45,757 bases of DNA from an uncultured Alphaproteobacteria bacterium. Lineage in GTDB: Bacteria; Pseudomonadota; Alphaproteobacteria; HIMB59. Made by a program: the position numbers and the translations under genes. The stretch covers positions 1-45,757 of the forward strand of contig CACDTV010000008.1 of NCBI GenBank assembly GCA_902555695.1, written 5' to 3'. The notes beneath the pieces are model-generated. The model saw nothing but the letters and a program-made list of their open reading frames with translations. It ran no database searches and was not told where the DNA came from. Positions 1 through 13,766 of this stretch are shown here, piece after piece; the first letter of the stretch is position 1, and each line of letters starts with the position of its first letter.

Positions 1-11
1 TATAAATAACT

Positions 12-1391
12 TTATAAATTTTTTGCATAATTAGATGAAATTACTTTATCGTTAAATCTATGATTTTTATTTTTATAAGTTTGTGTTTCTTCATGGCCTT
101 TACCGGCTATAACCAAAATTCCACCATTTTTTTTAATAAAATTAATACCAAATTTTATAGCCATTCTCCTACTGGGAACTTCTATTGGATTAGAGGAATT
201 TTTAACAAGAATTTCTCTGATCATAGCTGGATCTTCATTTCTAGGATTATCATCAGTAATAATTTGCATATTTGTATATTTTGATACAACTTTAGCTATT
301 TGTGGTCTTTTTATTTTATCTCTGTCACCACCACAACCATACACTATTACTACTTTTTTATTAGATAGAGGTAATTTACTTAATAAATTTTCATATGCGT
401 CTTTTGAATGGGCATAATCAATAATTATAACTTTATTCTTTTTATTATAAATAATTTCTGATCTGCCGGGTGGAAATAATGATTTATTTAATTTTAAAGG
501 AAATTCTTTATTAATTTTTTTATATACCATTAAAACAGTAACTATATTTTTGACCATAAAATCATTAAAAGTATGTATATTATAGGAATTAACACCTACA
601 GATATTTGAAATTTATCAAATTTTTTTTTATTAATAGATATTTTATTTTTTGATAAAAATATACTTTGTGTGATTAATTTATTTTTGAAGTTTAAAAATC
701 TTCTATTAAATTTACTATCTTGTAAAAATAAAACTGAGTTATGCAACTTATGATTTTTAATAAGATTTATTTTTGATAAATGATAATTCCTAATATTATT
801 ATGATAATCTAGATGATCAGACTCTAAATTTGTTAATACACAATAGTTATACATCAAATCTCCAAGCCTTCCCTCACAATAGCCAATACTAGATACTTCC
901 ATAAATACAAATTTAACAGCTGCATCAATTGATATTTGAAGCAAGTTTAAAATTTCAAAATATGATGGCGTAGTGTTGTTTAATATTTTAATTTTTTTTG
1001 AATTAACGTAGAAACCCAAAGTACCGATGTAACTAGACTTTATTCCATTAATATTGAATAATTTATTTGCGCCATAGGCGACAGAGGTTTTTCCATTGGT
1101 GCCTGTCACAAAAATAATCTTAATTTTTTTTAAATTGTAAAATATTTTAGCTATATCCTCTAAATCTTTTTGATTTTTATAAAAGAAGAATTTTATTGAA
1201 TTATTTTGAATATTTTTTTTAAATTTGATATTACAAATAATATATTTGCAGTTTTTTTTTATTGCTAATTTTTTATAATTAGTAAATTTCGTATTGTCAG
1301 TGCAGTTTAGTATAAAAATACTTTTTTCATTACACTCTTGCCAATTGGTAACAATTCTAAAACCCTTGTCCTTTAATTCATCTAGTTTCAT
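12..1391 (-). CDS. murE: UDP-N-acetylmuramoyl-tripeptide synthetase MurE (meso-DAP-adding)
   Basis: Cytoplasmic Mur ligase that adds the third stem-peptide residue to UDP-MurNAc-L-Ala-D-Glu using ATP. The 459-residue protein shows the Mur-ligase P-loop GTNGKT at about residues 97-102, a central domain with NLESDHLDYH near 188-197, and a C-terminal domain with the DNPR motif at 381-384, which in this family marks meso-diaminopimelate specificity. Length is close to, slightly below, the usual ~490. Its ATG overlaps the ftsI stop by one base (TAATG), so it is the last gene seen of the mraZ-rsmH-ftsL-ftsI-murE run; murF would be expected past the left edge. One oddity: the usual SSH in the UDP-sugar-binding segment reads SSI (about 167-169). 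The assignment is firm. Confidence 0.96.
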   Translation of the reverse strand: MKLDELKDKGFRIVTNWQECNEKSIFILNCTDNTKFTNYKKLAIKKNCKYIICNIKFKKNIQNNSIKFFFYKNQKDLEDIAKIFYNLKKIKIIFVTGTNGKTSVAYGANKLFNINGIKSSYIGTLGFYVNSKKIKILNNTTPSYFEILNLLQISIDAAVKFVFMEVSSIGYCEGRLGDLMYNYCVLTNLESDHLDYHNNIRNYHLSKINLIKNHKLHNSVLFLQDSKFNRRFLNFKNKLITQSIFLSKNKISINKKKFDKFQISVGVNSYNIHTFNDFMVKNIVTVLMVYKKINKEFPLKLNKSLFPPGRSEIIYNKKNKVIIIDYAHSKDAYENLLSKLPLSNKKVVIVYGCGGDRDKIKRPQIAKVVSKYTNMQIITDDNPRNEDPAMIREILVKNSSNPIEVPSRRMAIKFGINFIKKNGGILVIAGKGHEETQTYKNKNHRFNDKVISSNYAKNL

Positions 1392-2854
1392 TAAATATCT
1401 GTGCTTTGAAAATTAATTATAGATAAGTCCAGATATATATAAATCTCTTTCAAAATATTAAAAAAAGTTGGTTTTACTGTATTACCAGCTGTCATATATT
1501 TTCCATATTTTTCTTTTGGATTTTGCATAAATGTTAAATTTAAATATTTTGGGTTATTATACGGGAAGAAGCTTATATAACTAACATTTTGAAATTTTTC
1601 ATCGTTTGAAATAGTTTGATCAGCTGTGCCTGTCTTACCAGCCACTAAGAAATTTTTATATAAATCGTTATCAGTTTCATTTGCATAAAATAGTAATTTA
1701 TTAATTGTATTTGAAATTTTGTTATATTTATTTAGATTTAATTTTTTCTGTTTTTCAAAAGTAGCTTGAAAGCTGTTCCTACCAGTTATTATTTTACCAT
1801 ATGCATTGATTAGTTGTATTGGTGAGATTGATAATCCATAACCAAAAGGGATGTTGTCACAATAACTTCCCCTAAAATTATTTACAGTTGGTTCAACAGA
1901 CTTCATTCCAAATCCTACATTAGTAGATTTTAAAAGACCTATTTGATCTAAATCAAGTTTGAATTCATTTTGACAGTCTAGGTTTCTCCTAATTAGAATT
2001 GCTCCCCTATTAGAAGATTTTTTTAAAATATCTGCGACTTGCATTGGTATATTACTGTTCCTTGGGAAGTCATTAATTAATTTATCTCCTATATACAAAG
2101 GTTGATCTACATCGAAATACTCATTTAAATCAATTTTCTGGTTCTTTATAGCAGAATATACTGTAAATGTTTTGAAGACAGATCCAAAATCAAATTTAAG
2201 ATCCTTTGTAGGCATTAATGTTTGATCAAATCTATTAAAATCTCTGTTATCTATAAAAACATTACTCACTATCTCTTCGGTATTTAGATCAACTAAAACA
2301 TTTAAAGCATAATTAGGATTTAAGTATTGTGTTTCGTTATACAAAGAGTCATATATTTTTTTTTGAATTTGAATATTAATAGATAACTCAATGTCATCAC
2401 TATTTCCATTTACAAATTTTTCAATTAAAGATATGCCTTGATGTTCTATGTTTGTATGCCCTATCAAATTATTAGTTAGATTGCTGTGTGGGTATTTTCT
2501 AGTAAGAATTTTTTCAAATTTTATATAAGGATTACCTTCATAAATTATTTCCAAAATTTCATTAATTGGAACATCTCTTTTTAAATATTTAGTTTTATTT
2601 TTTATATTCTTAATTGAATAGTTATAATCAGAGTAAGCTAAAGTATTTTTGTTTAAATCGTATATTGTAGGTAATGATTTGTAATTATTATAATTTATTT
2701 TAGTTTCAGAAATACTTTTGTTATCAATGCTTAAAAATATTAATCTAATAAAAATAGCAATAAATAGAAATAATGTAGTTAAAATGAAAAAATTATAATA
2801 ATTTTTTGTTTGATATAACAGTTTATAATCTGTTTCATTACTTAGATTGAACAT
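1391..2854 (-). CDS. ftsI: Septal peptidoglycan transpeptidase FtsI (PBP3)
   Basis: Class B penicillin-binding protein that cross-links septal peptidoglycan. It has a short cytoplasmic N-terminus, one membrane anchor (about residues 21-42), a reduced pedestal region and a C-terminal transpeptidase domain. All three active-site motifs are present: SxxK as SVFK at 225-228 (nucleophile S225), SxN as SSN at 280-282, and KTGT at 407-410. At 487 residues it is about 100 shorter than E. coli FtsI; the loss is mainly in the N-terminal and pedestal part. It overlaps ftsL by 17 bases upstream and murE by one base downstream, so translation is probably coupled. Position in the dcw cluster supports FtsI over other class B PBPs. 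Confidence 0.95.
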   Translation of the reverse strand: MFNLSNETDYKLLYQTKNYYNFFILTTLFLFIAIFIRLIFLSIDNKSISETKINYNNYKSLPTIYDLNKNTLAYSDYNYSIKNIKNKTKYLKRDVPINEILEIIYEGNPYIKFEKILTRKYPHSNLTNNLIGHTNIEHQGISLIEKFVNGNSDDIELSINIQIQKKIYDSLYNETQYLNPNYALNVLVDLNTEEIVSNVFIDNRDFNRFDQTLMPTKDLKFDFGSVFKTFTVYSAIKNQKIDLNEYFDVDQPLYIGDKLINDFPRNSNIPMQVADILKKSSNRGAILIRRNLDCQNEFKLDLDQIGLLKSTNVGFGMKSVEPTVNNFRGSYCDNIPFGYGLSISPIQLINAYGKIITGRNSFQATFEKQKKLNLNKYNKISNTINKLLFYANETDNDLYKNFLVAGKTGTADQTISNDEKFQNVSYISFFPYNNPKYLNLTFMQNPKEKYGKYMTAGNTVKPTFFNILKEIYIYLDLSIINFQSTDI

Positions 2855-3134
2855 AATTGACCTTTATTATTGTAAAGTCATCAAATTCATTTCTATCAAA
2901 TTTAATTATCTTTTTAATTCCATCATACTCAAAAATATTTAGTTCATTATTTTTTAAAAGATTAATTTGTTTTGTTAGAAGTATCTCTTTATTTATATAG
3001 TTTTGATAATCATTTTTATAATTTTGTTTCAAATATTTCAGATCATTTTCAATTATCTTAGTTTGATTTTTAAAGCTTAAAAAAAGAATAATTAATAAAA
3101 ATAACAAAATAAATTTTGAAAAATAGTTGATCAA
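2838..3134 (-). CDS. ftsL: Cell division protein FtsL-like
   Basis: Small bitopic protein of 98 residues. It has a hydrophobic segment at about residues 5-21, a leucine/isoleucine-rich stretch at about 28-68 that looks coiled-coil, and a short C-terminal tail. FtsL proteins have little sequence conservation, so the call rests on topology, size and location between rsmH and ftsI, where ftsL normally lies. In the family it forms the FtsQLB subcomplex that activates FtsWI. It overlaps rsmH by 4 bases and ftsI by 17. The only alternative is an unrelated small membrane protein, which is unlikely in this position. Confidence 0.8.
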   Translation of the reverse strand: MINYFSKFILLFLLIILFLSFKNQTKIIENDLKYLKQNYKNDYQNYINKEILLTKQINLLKNNELNIFEYDGIKKIIKFDRNEFDDFTIIKVNYVQSK

Positions 3135-4033
3135 TTTATAAATCTCCCCACTCTTAATTTTGCAGATCTTGACCTATGATTTTCAAGTAGTTCAGATTTT
3201 GATGCAATAATAGGTTTTTTTGTTAGTATTTCGTAAGCCCAATTCTTACTGCTTTGATGATTATTTTTTTTTTTTAATTTGTTTTCTCTAAAATAATTTT
3301 TGACTATTCTATCCTCTAAACTGTGAAAAGAAATTATTGCTAAATATGCATTGTATTCTAAGAAGTAATGAATTTTTTTAAGAAATACCTTTAAGTTTTC
3401 TAATTCACTATTTGTTTCTATTCTTAAAGCCTGGAATGCCTGTGTTGCAAAATGTATCTTTTTTGATCTGAAGTTAACTCCACTGTCTCTTAAAATCTCA
3501 ATTAATTCAAAATTGGTACTAATTTTTTTAATTGATCTTTTATTTACAATATATTTAGCTAACTTTTCAGCCTGACTTATTTCGCCATATAAATGAAATA
3601 TTCTTTGAAGTTCTTCTTTGTTATAGTAATTAATTATTTTATATGCACTTAAATTACCACCTAAATAATTCATATTCAATTTTGAATTAATTTTAAAAGA
3701 TAATCCTATTTCGTTATCGTCTAATTGATTTGATGAAAAACCAAGATCTACTAAAATAAAATTAAATTTTTTGATTTTCAACTTTATTGAATTTATATTT
3801 TTGAAATTTGTTTTGTGAATAAAAAAATTAGGAAATTTATTTTTTAATTTTTCAGCAATACTTAAAGAATTAGAATCTTGATCAATAGCTGTAACACAAT
3901 GGCCTTTTTCTAAAAATTTTTGTGAGTGCCCACCACTACCAAATGTACAATCTAGAATAGATAAATTTTTTTTGTCTTCAATAAATGATAGGATTTCATT
4001 AACCATGATTGGTATATGTTGTCCTCTAATCAT
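3131..4033 (-). CDS. rsmH: 16S rRNA (cytosine1402-N4)-methyltransferase RsmH
   Basis: SAM-dependent methyltransferase that modifies C1402 of 16S rRNA in the P site. The 300-residue protein begins with the family's HIPIMVNEIL segment, followed by SAM motif I LDCTFGSGGHS (about residues 27-37), the DLGFSSNQLDD stretch near 96-106, FQALRIETNSEL in the helical insert and FHSLEDRIVK near the C-terminus. All are RsmH hallmarks and the length is normal. It is joined by 4-base overlaps to mraZ upstream and ftsL downstream, the usual order of the mra/dcw cluster. Confidence 0.97.
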   Translation of the reverse strand: MIRGQHIPIMVNEILSFIEDKKNLSILDCTFGSGGHSQKFLEKGHCVTAIDQDSNSLSIAEKLKNKFPNFFIHKTNFKNINSIKLKIKKFNFILVDLGFSSNQLDDNEIGLSFKINSKLNMNYLGGNLSAYKIINYYNKEELQRIFHLYGEISQAEKLAKYIVNKRSIKKISTNFELIEILRDSGVNFRSKKIHFATQAFQALRIETNSELENLKVFLKKIHYFLEYNAYLAIISFHSLEDRIVKNYFRENKLKKKNNHQSSKNWAYEILTKKPIIASKSELLENHRSRSAKLRVGRFIN

Positions 4034-4440
4034 TTAAATTTTGCTCTCGAAATTTTTTTATGTGTTTCACCTAATTTCTTTTCCCATATTTCAAAATGAT
4101 TTCCTTTACCAATAAACATTATTTCTTTTGATAATTTTGAAAATTTTTGAAGTTGATCTTTTAATATAAAACGTCCCTCTTTATCGAAGGTTATCTCTTC
4201 TAAATCTGAAAGTATTGCAGTTTTAAAATGGTCATTTTTTTTTGAAAAAAAATCACTTTCATCAAAACTTTTAATCAAAGAATTAATTTTTGAAGATAAA
4301 TGTATTTCAAGACATTTATATTTTAAACTTTTGAATATATATATTTTTTCCTTTGAATTATTTATAACCAACCTGAAGTGGGATGGAATAGATACCCTAT
4401 TTTTAGAGTCTATGATTCCGTAAAAAGAGGATAAAAACAT
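4030..4440 (-). CDS. mraZ: Transcriptional regulator MraZ
   Basis: DNA-binding AbrB-like regulator at the head of the division cluster, known to bind tandem repeats in its own promoter. Both signature half-sites are present: DSKNRVSIP near the start and DKEGRFIL in the second half, each matching the DxxxR pattern. I chose the ATG at 4440 (MFLSS...), because family members begin that way; an in-frame ATG two codons upstream (4446) is possible and would fall inside the putative operator. No Shine-Dalgarno is visible, and the predicted transcript start lies only about 13 bases upstream, so the leader is very short. It overlaps rsmH by 4 bases. Confidence 0.95.
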   Translation of the reverse strand: MFLSSFYGIIDSKNRVSIPSHFRLVINNSKEKIYIFKSLKYKCLEIHLSSKINSLIKSFDESDFFSKKNDHFKTAILSDLEEITFDKEGRFILKDQLQKFSKLSKEIMFIGKGNHFEIWEKKLGETHKKISRAKFK

Positions 4441-4445
4441 TAACA

Positions 4446-4470
4446 TGGTATTTTATGGGATTATATGGGA
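4446..4470. promoter_or_regulatory. Putative MraZ-binding repeats (three TGGNA units, 10-bp period)
   Basis: On the + strand TGGTA (4446-4450), TGGGA (4456-4460) and TGGGA (4466-4470) are separated by exactly 5 bases each. Known MraZ operators are TGGGN direct repeats with 5-base spacers upstream of mraZ, so position, unit and spacing all fit. Here the TGGGA units lie on the strand opposite to mraZ transcription, and two of them flank the candidate -10 box, which would suit autorepression. Assignment as MraZ sites is inference. Confidence 0.7.
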
Positions 4471-4488
4471 TTTTGATAGAATAGTAAA
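4460..4488 (-). promoter_or_regulatory. Sigma-70-type promoter of the mraZ operon
   Basis: On the minus strand a TTTACT -35 (4488-4483) is followed after a 17-base spacer by a perfect TATAAT -10 (4465-4460). Predicted initiation is near 4453, just before mraZ. The -35 box lies directly after the 3' end of the RNase P RNA gene, and the -10 is interleaved with the MraZ-type repeats. Confidence 0.7.
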
Positions 4489-4493
4489 TAGTG

Positions 4494-4823
4494 TTGGGTA
4501 GCTGTAAGCTGAGTTCTGTAATTTAAAAAAATTGCAGTCATTTATCTAGATTAACCATTGCTAGTTAATTCAAGCGATCAACCCAGGCCAACTGTAGAAA
4601 AAGTTTTAGCCTCTATTTGATCTTACTCGTGATAGGGTTTGCATATTGCGATACTTTTTAAGTATCCGGTGCGCTCTTACCTCACCTTTTCACCCTTACC
4701 GTTTGGCGGTTTTTTTCTGCTGCACTTTCCCTAAGGTTGCCCTCGACGGATGTTATCCGTTATCACTTTCTACTTGAGCTCAGACTTTCCTCTTTGTAAA
4801 ACAAAGCGACTGCTCACTACCCA
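4494..4823 (-). ncRNA. rnpB: RNase P RNA (bacterial type A)
   Basis: Catalytic RNA of RNase P, which removes tRNA 5' leaders. Read on the minus strand, the 5' end GGGTAG (4822-4817) pairs with CTACCC at the 3' end (4500-4495) as helix P1. Conserved blocks follow in order: GAGGAAAGTCTGAGCTC, AGGGAAAGTGCAGCAGAAA, GGTAAGGGTGAAAAGGTGAGG with AGAGCGCACCG, then the ATAAATGACTGC and ACAGAACTCAGCTTACAG blocks that close the core. The span of about 330 nt is normal for a compact type A RNA. This explains the gap between mraZ and the amidase gene. End points are good to a few bases. Confidence 0.95.
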
Positions 4824-4828
4824 AAATT

Positions 4829-4857
4829 AATATACATAAAATTATTCAAATAATAAA
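4829..4857 (-). promoter_or_regulatory. Candidate rnpB promoter inside the amidase gene's 3' end
   Basis: A TATATT -10 (minus strand 4834-4829) sits six bases before the first nucleotide of RNase P RNA at 4822. A weak -35, TTTATT, lies at 4857-4852 with a 17-base spacer, overlapping the last codons of the amidase gene. The -10 position relative to the mature 5' end is the main support; the -35 is poor. Confidence 0.45.
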
Positions 4858-5483
4858 TTATAAAAATCTTTTAAAAACTTTCTTGATTGAGATGGATTAA
4901 TATTTTTGTAATTTAATGTTCTTTTTACAGACATAATGCAAAAAATCTTATGATTTTTAATATAATTTTTATGAAAACCATATAACTCTAACATGTCATC
5001 TACATTATAAATATCTTTGATTTTTTTTTTGTTAAATCGATTAATGTCAATCTTATTCATAAAAAATTTCTCCCCAGGATCTTTTTTTCTATTTGGGGCT
5101 ATATCAGAGTGATAAATAATATTTTCATTTAAAATATTAAAATTTTTTTTTAAAAACGATATTAGTTTTTTTAATGAATTGTATTGTCTATTTGAAAATT
5201 TTGTATACCCAAAATCATGTCCTTTATTTTCGAGTTCAATTCCAATAGAGTAGTCATTAATATTTATATTGTTTTTCCATTTTGATTTACCAGCATGCCA
5301 AGCTTTATATTTTGGACATAATAAATTGTAAATTGTACCATTTCGAGAAATAAGATAGTGTGAACTTACGTTTGAAGTCTCGTCTGACAATTTATCATAA
5401 GCTAATTTAAGATTTTTCATTCCAGTGTAATGTAAAACTATATATTTGACTGTTTTATTTTTTTTTCTAGAGCTATAATTCAT
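4842..5483 (-). CDS. N-acetylmuramoyl-L-alanine amidase (Amidase_2, AmpD/AmiD type)
   Basis: Zinc amidase that cleaves the bond between MurNAc and L-alanine in peptidoglycan or its turnover fragments. The 213-residue protein has the Amidase_2 fold signatures: LHYTG with zinc ligand H18, SSHYLISRNG, WHAG, GIELEN with the catalytic Glu at about 83, and YHSDIAPNRKKDPG carrying ligands H125 and D135. A C-terminal extension of about 60 residues may be the small peptidoglycan-binding helical domain seen in AmiD. No signal peptide or lipobox is visible, so a cytoplasmic, AmpD-like recycling role is possible; AmpD versus AmiD is unresolved. Its ATG is only two bases from the bamD start on the other strand. 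Confidence 0.88.
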   Translation of the reverse strand: MNYSSRKKNKTVKYIVLHYTGMKNLKLAYDKLSDETSNVSSHYLISRNGTIYNLLCPKYKAWHAGKSKWKNNININDYSIGIELENKGHDFGYTKFSNRQYNSLKKLISFLKKNFNILNENIIYHSDIAPNRKKDPGEKFFMNKIDINRFNKKKIKDIYNVDDMLELYGFHKNYIKNHKIFCIMSVKRTLNYKNINPSQSRKFLKDFYNLLFE

Positions 5484-5485
5484 AT

Positions 5486-6358
5486 GTGAAAAAATTGATT
5501 CTTATTCTCTTATCTTTACTTCTAATTTCTTGTTCATCTAATGATAAAGATCAATACCTAAATGATCAAAACCTTTATGAAGATAATATCTATAGTGATT
5601 ATGAATTATTCGAATTTGCTAACAATTTTATAAAGGATGATCAACTAGATTTAGCTTTAATAGAATTAGATAAAATAGAAGTTCTTTTTCCAAGCAGTAA
5701 GTATGCTAGCAAAAGTATTTTAGTCAATGCTTACATTCACTTTTTGAAAAAGGATTATGAAAAGACAAGAGCTTTATCGGAAATGTACAAAAATTACTAT
5801 CCTGGGAGCAAAGATATTGTATATGCTAATTATTTAGAGGCGATGACCTATTATGTGTTAATAAAAAAATCAAATTATAGTCAAAAAAATACTGATGAGG
5901 CCTTAAAAAGATTTAATTTTATTTTAAATGCTTATCCAAATAGTAAATATGAAATTGATATTCTTACAAAGATTAAACTAATTAATAATAATCTAGCAGC
6001 AGAAAAACTCAATACAGCAAAATTTTATCTAGATAAAGGTAATAATAATGGTTCTCTTTTATATTTAATAGATATATTTAACAACCATAGCTCAAGTCTA
6101 TCTATTGAAGAAACATTGTTTTTAATAACCAAAATTTACTATTCATTAGATGAGTATGAGTTAGCTAAAAGGTATGCTGCAATCTTAGCATACAATTTCC
6201 CAAAAAGTGAATGGTATCTAAAATCTTATAATCTTTTGTATGGATTAAGCGGTGTTGGTAAAGATGAAAAATGGTATGAAAAATTTAATCCAATTAAAAT
6301 ATTAAAAAAAGATGAAGAAAATAAGTCCAATAATACTTTAATACAAATTATAGAATAA
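5486..6358 (+). CDS. bamD: Outer membrane assembly lipoprotein BamD
   Basis: Lipoprotein of the BAM complex that inserts beta-barrel proteins in the outer membrane. Translation starts at GTG 5486: a lysine pair and hydrophobic core lead to lipobox LISC with acylated C16. TPR-like helices follow, including the family-typical stretch FANNFIKDDQLDLALIELDK and an LFPSSKYA motif. The 290-residue length is at the upper end for the family. A TATAAT at 5474-5479 would put the transcript start at or next to the GTG, implying a leaderless or near-leaderless mRNA. It is followed after 6 bases by recN. Confidence 0.92.
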   Translation: MKKLILILLSLLLISCSSNDKDQYLNDQNLYEDNIYSDYELFEFANNFIKDDQLDLALIELDKIEVLFPSSKYASKSILVNAYIHFLKKDYEKTRALSEMYKNYYPGSKDIVYANYLEAMTYYVLIKKSNYSQKNTDEALKRFNFILNAYPNSKYEIDILTKIKLINNNLAAEKLNTAKFYLDKGNNNGSLLYLIDIFNNHSSSLSIEETLFLITKIYYSLDEYELAKRYAAILAYNFPKSEWYLKSYNLLYGLSGVGKDEKWYEKFNPIKILKKDEENKSNNTLIQIIE

Positions 6359-6364
6359 TCTAAA

Positions 6365-11704
<5,340 letters not shown>

Positions 11705-11708
<4 letters not shown>

Positions 11709-13723
11709 TTACTATTTTTTTTTAAAAAATCTAACATTCTTTTTTTTCCAGGACTTAATTGTGTATTATCAGATGTAATCCTTTTATTTAAGTTAGATGA
11801 GGAATATTCCTCTATTATGTTTGTTGTGTTTTTCTCAACTTTTGAAATTTCGTTCAAAAATCTTGATGGCAATGAATAATTATTCATACCATAGGTATAT
11901 CTAGAAGTTGCGTAACTTAAATTTAAATCAAACTTTGCTCTAGTAATTCCAACATAAGCTAGTCGCCTTTCTTCCTCTAATGATTTTGATGAATTTTGCT
12001 CTAATGCTCTAGAACTAGGAAAGATACCCTCTTCCCAACCTGGTAAGTAAACATGATCAAATTCTAGTCCTTTAGCAGCATGTAATGTCATTAGTTTAAC
12101 AGAATTAGTTTCTATTTTTTTTTGATTTTCATTAACTAGACCTACATGTTCTAAAAAATCATCTAAATTCTCAAACTCAGAGAGAGCATTTACAAATTCT
12201 TTTAAATTATCAATCCTTGACTCATTTTCTAATTGTTTCAATTTATTTTTTTCATTTTCTAACATTTTTAAATATCCTGACTCCTCAATAATAAAAATGC
12301 CTATATCTTCTAAAGTTGTTTTGTTTATGAGATCAGATGTTTTTTTTATTATATCAATGAATGATTTGGTTTTTAATATTAGAGATCCTGGTAATTTATT
12401 TTCATAAGCTAAAGTCTCTAAAGACTCAAAAAATGAAACTTTTTTTTCTCTAGCGTTATCAATAATTAATTTTAATGTTTGATCGCCTATTCCTCTTTTA
12501 GGTAAATTGATAATTCTTTCAAATGATAGATCATCTTGAAAACTATTCGCGAGTTTTAAGTATGCAAGAATATCTTTGATTTCTTTCCTTTCAAAAAATC
12601 TAGGTCCTCCAATGATTTCGTAAGGCAATGCATATTTTATAAGCTTATCCTCAATACTTCTCATTTGGGCAGTAAGTCTTACTAAAATTCCTATACTTTT
12701 ATTTTCATCAAACTTCTTTGATATATTATCAGATATCCATAATGATTCCTCTTCCTGAGAGTAAAATGAATTTAAATTAATTTTTTGGTCAGGTATTTTT
12801 TTGTTAAAACTTATTAAATCTTTACCTAATCTATTCTTATTATTACTAATAATACAAGTTGCTGCCTCCAAAATTGAACTATTTGAACGATAATTTTTTG
12901 TTAAGCGCACTACAGGTGAATTAAATTCTTTTGGAAAATTAATTATATTATCAATATTTGCACCTCGCCAAGCGTAAATAGATTGGTCGTCATCTCCAAC
13001 ACAAAATAAGTTTTTATCACGATTCAATAATAATTTTATTAGATCATACTGAATTAGATTTGTATCTTGAAACTCATCAATAAGAATATGTTCAATGAAA
13101 TTTTGATAAGATCTCTGTATGTCTTGATTATTAGATAAAATGTAATAACTATGTAAAAGGATATCTCCAAAATCTACTGCATTTATTTCAATTAATCTTT
13201 GTTGATAATAAGAATAAATATCATCTAGTCTTTCTATAGATGAGAATTTAGCTATCTTTTTATTTTCATTAAAAAGGATTTTATTATCCTTTAAATTTTG
13301 AATTTCATTATGGTAAATACTTTCACTTATATCTTTATCAATCTTGCAATAATCTAAAACTTGTTTTAATAGTTTTTTTTGGTCCTCTACATCAAGAATT
13401 GAAAAGTTTGATTTTAAATTTACTAGTCCTGAATGCTTTCTCAAAAATTTTGCAAAAATTGAATGAAAAGTGCCCACCCAAGGAGTATCAATATTTCTTT
13501 TGATCTCAATATTAACTCTTGTCTTAATTTCATTGGCGGCCTTATTTGTAAATGTCACTGCAATTATTTTGTTAAAATCAACATTTAAATTTTTTACAAT
13601 GTAAACAAATCTAGAAGTTAAGACTCGAGTTTTCCCCGTTCCTGCTCCTGAAAGCACCAAAAGTGGTCCATTTTTATGCTCAACAGCAATTTTTTGTTCT
13701 TTATTTAATGTATTTAGATCCAT
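11705..13723 (-). CDS. uvrD: UvrD/PcrA-type superfamily 1A DNA helicase
   Basis: ATP-dependent 3'-5' helicase for nucleotide-excision and mismatch repair and removal of RecA filaments. SF1A motifs occur in order: Q-motif region LNKEQKIAVEH, Walker A GAGTGKT, motif II DEFQDTN, motif III DDQSIYAWRGA, motif V TLHAAKGLEFDHVYLPG with EEGIFPS, and motif VI EERRLAYVGITRAK. Length is 672 residues; it lacks a long C-terminal tail. UvrD and PcrA are one family, so the name is by function. It is translationally coupled to the aminopeptidase gene downstream and divergent from mlaA with 43 bases between starts. Confidence 0.94.
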
Positions 13724-13742
13724 AAATTGAATGTAATATCTA

Positions 13743-13748
13743 TATAAT
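13743..13748 (+). promoter_or_regulatory. Candidate -10 box for mlaA
   Basis: A perfect TATAAT lies in the 43-base gap between the divergent uvrD and mlaA starts. It would place initiation near 13755, about 12 bases before the mlaA ATG. No convincing -35 hexamer is found at 16-18 bases upstream, so support is limited. Confidence 0.35.
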
Positions 13749-13766
13749 GAATCAAGATTTTACGTA

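Noticed and set aside
5446-5479. TTGACT and TATAAT upstream of bamD as a full sigma-70 promoter.
   Set aside because: The spacer is 22 bases, too long for a standard promoter; only the TATAAT is mentioned as a possible -10.
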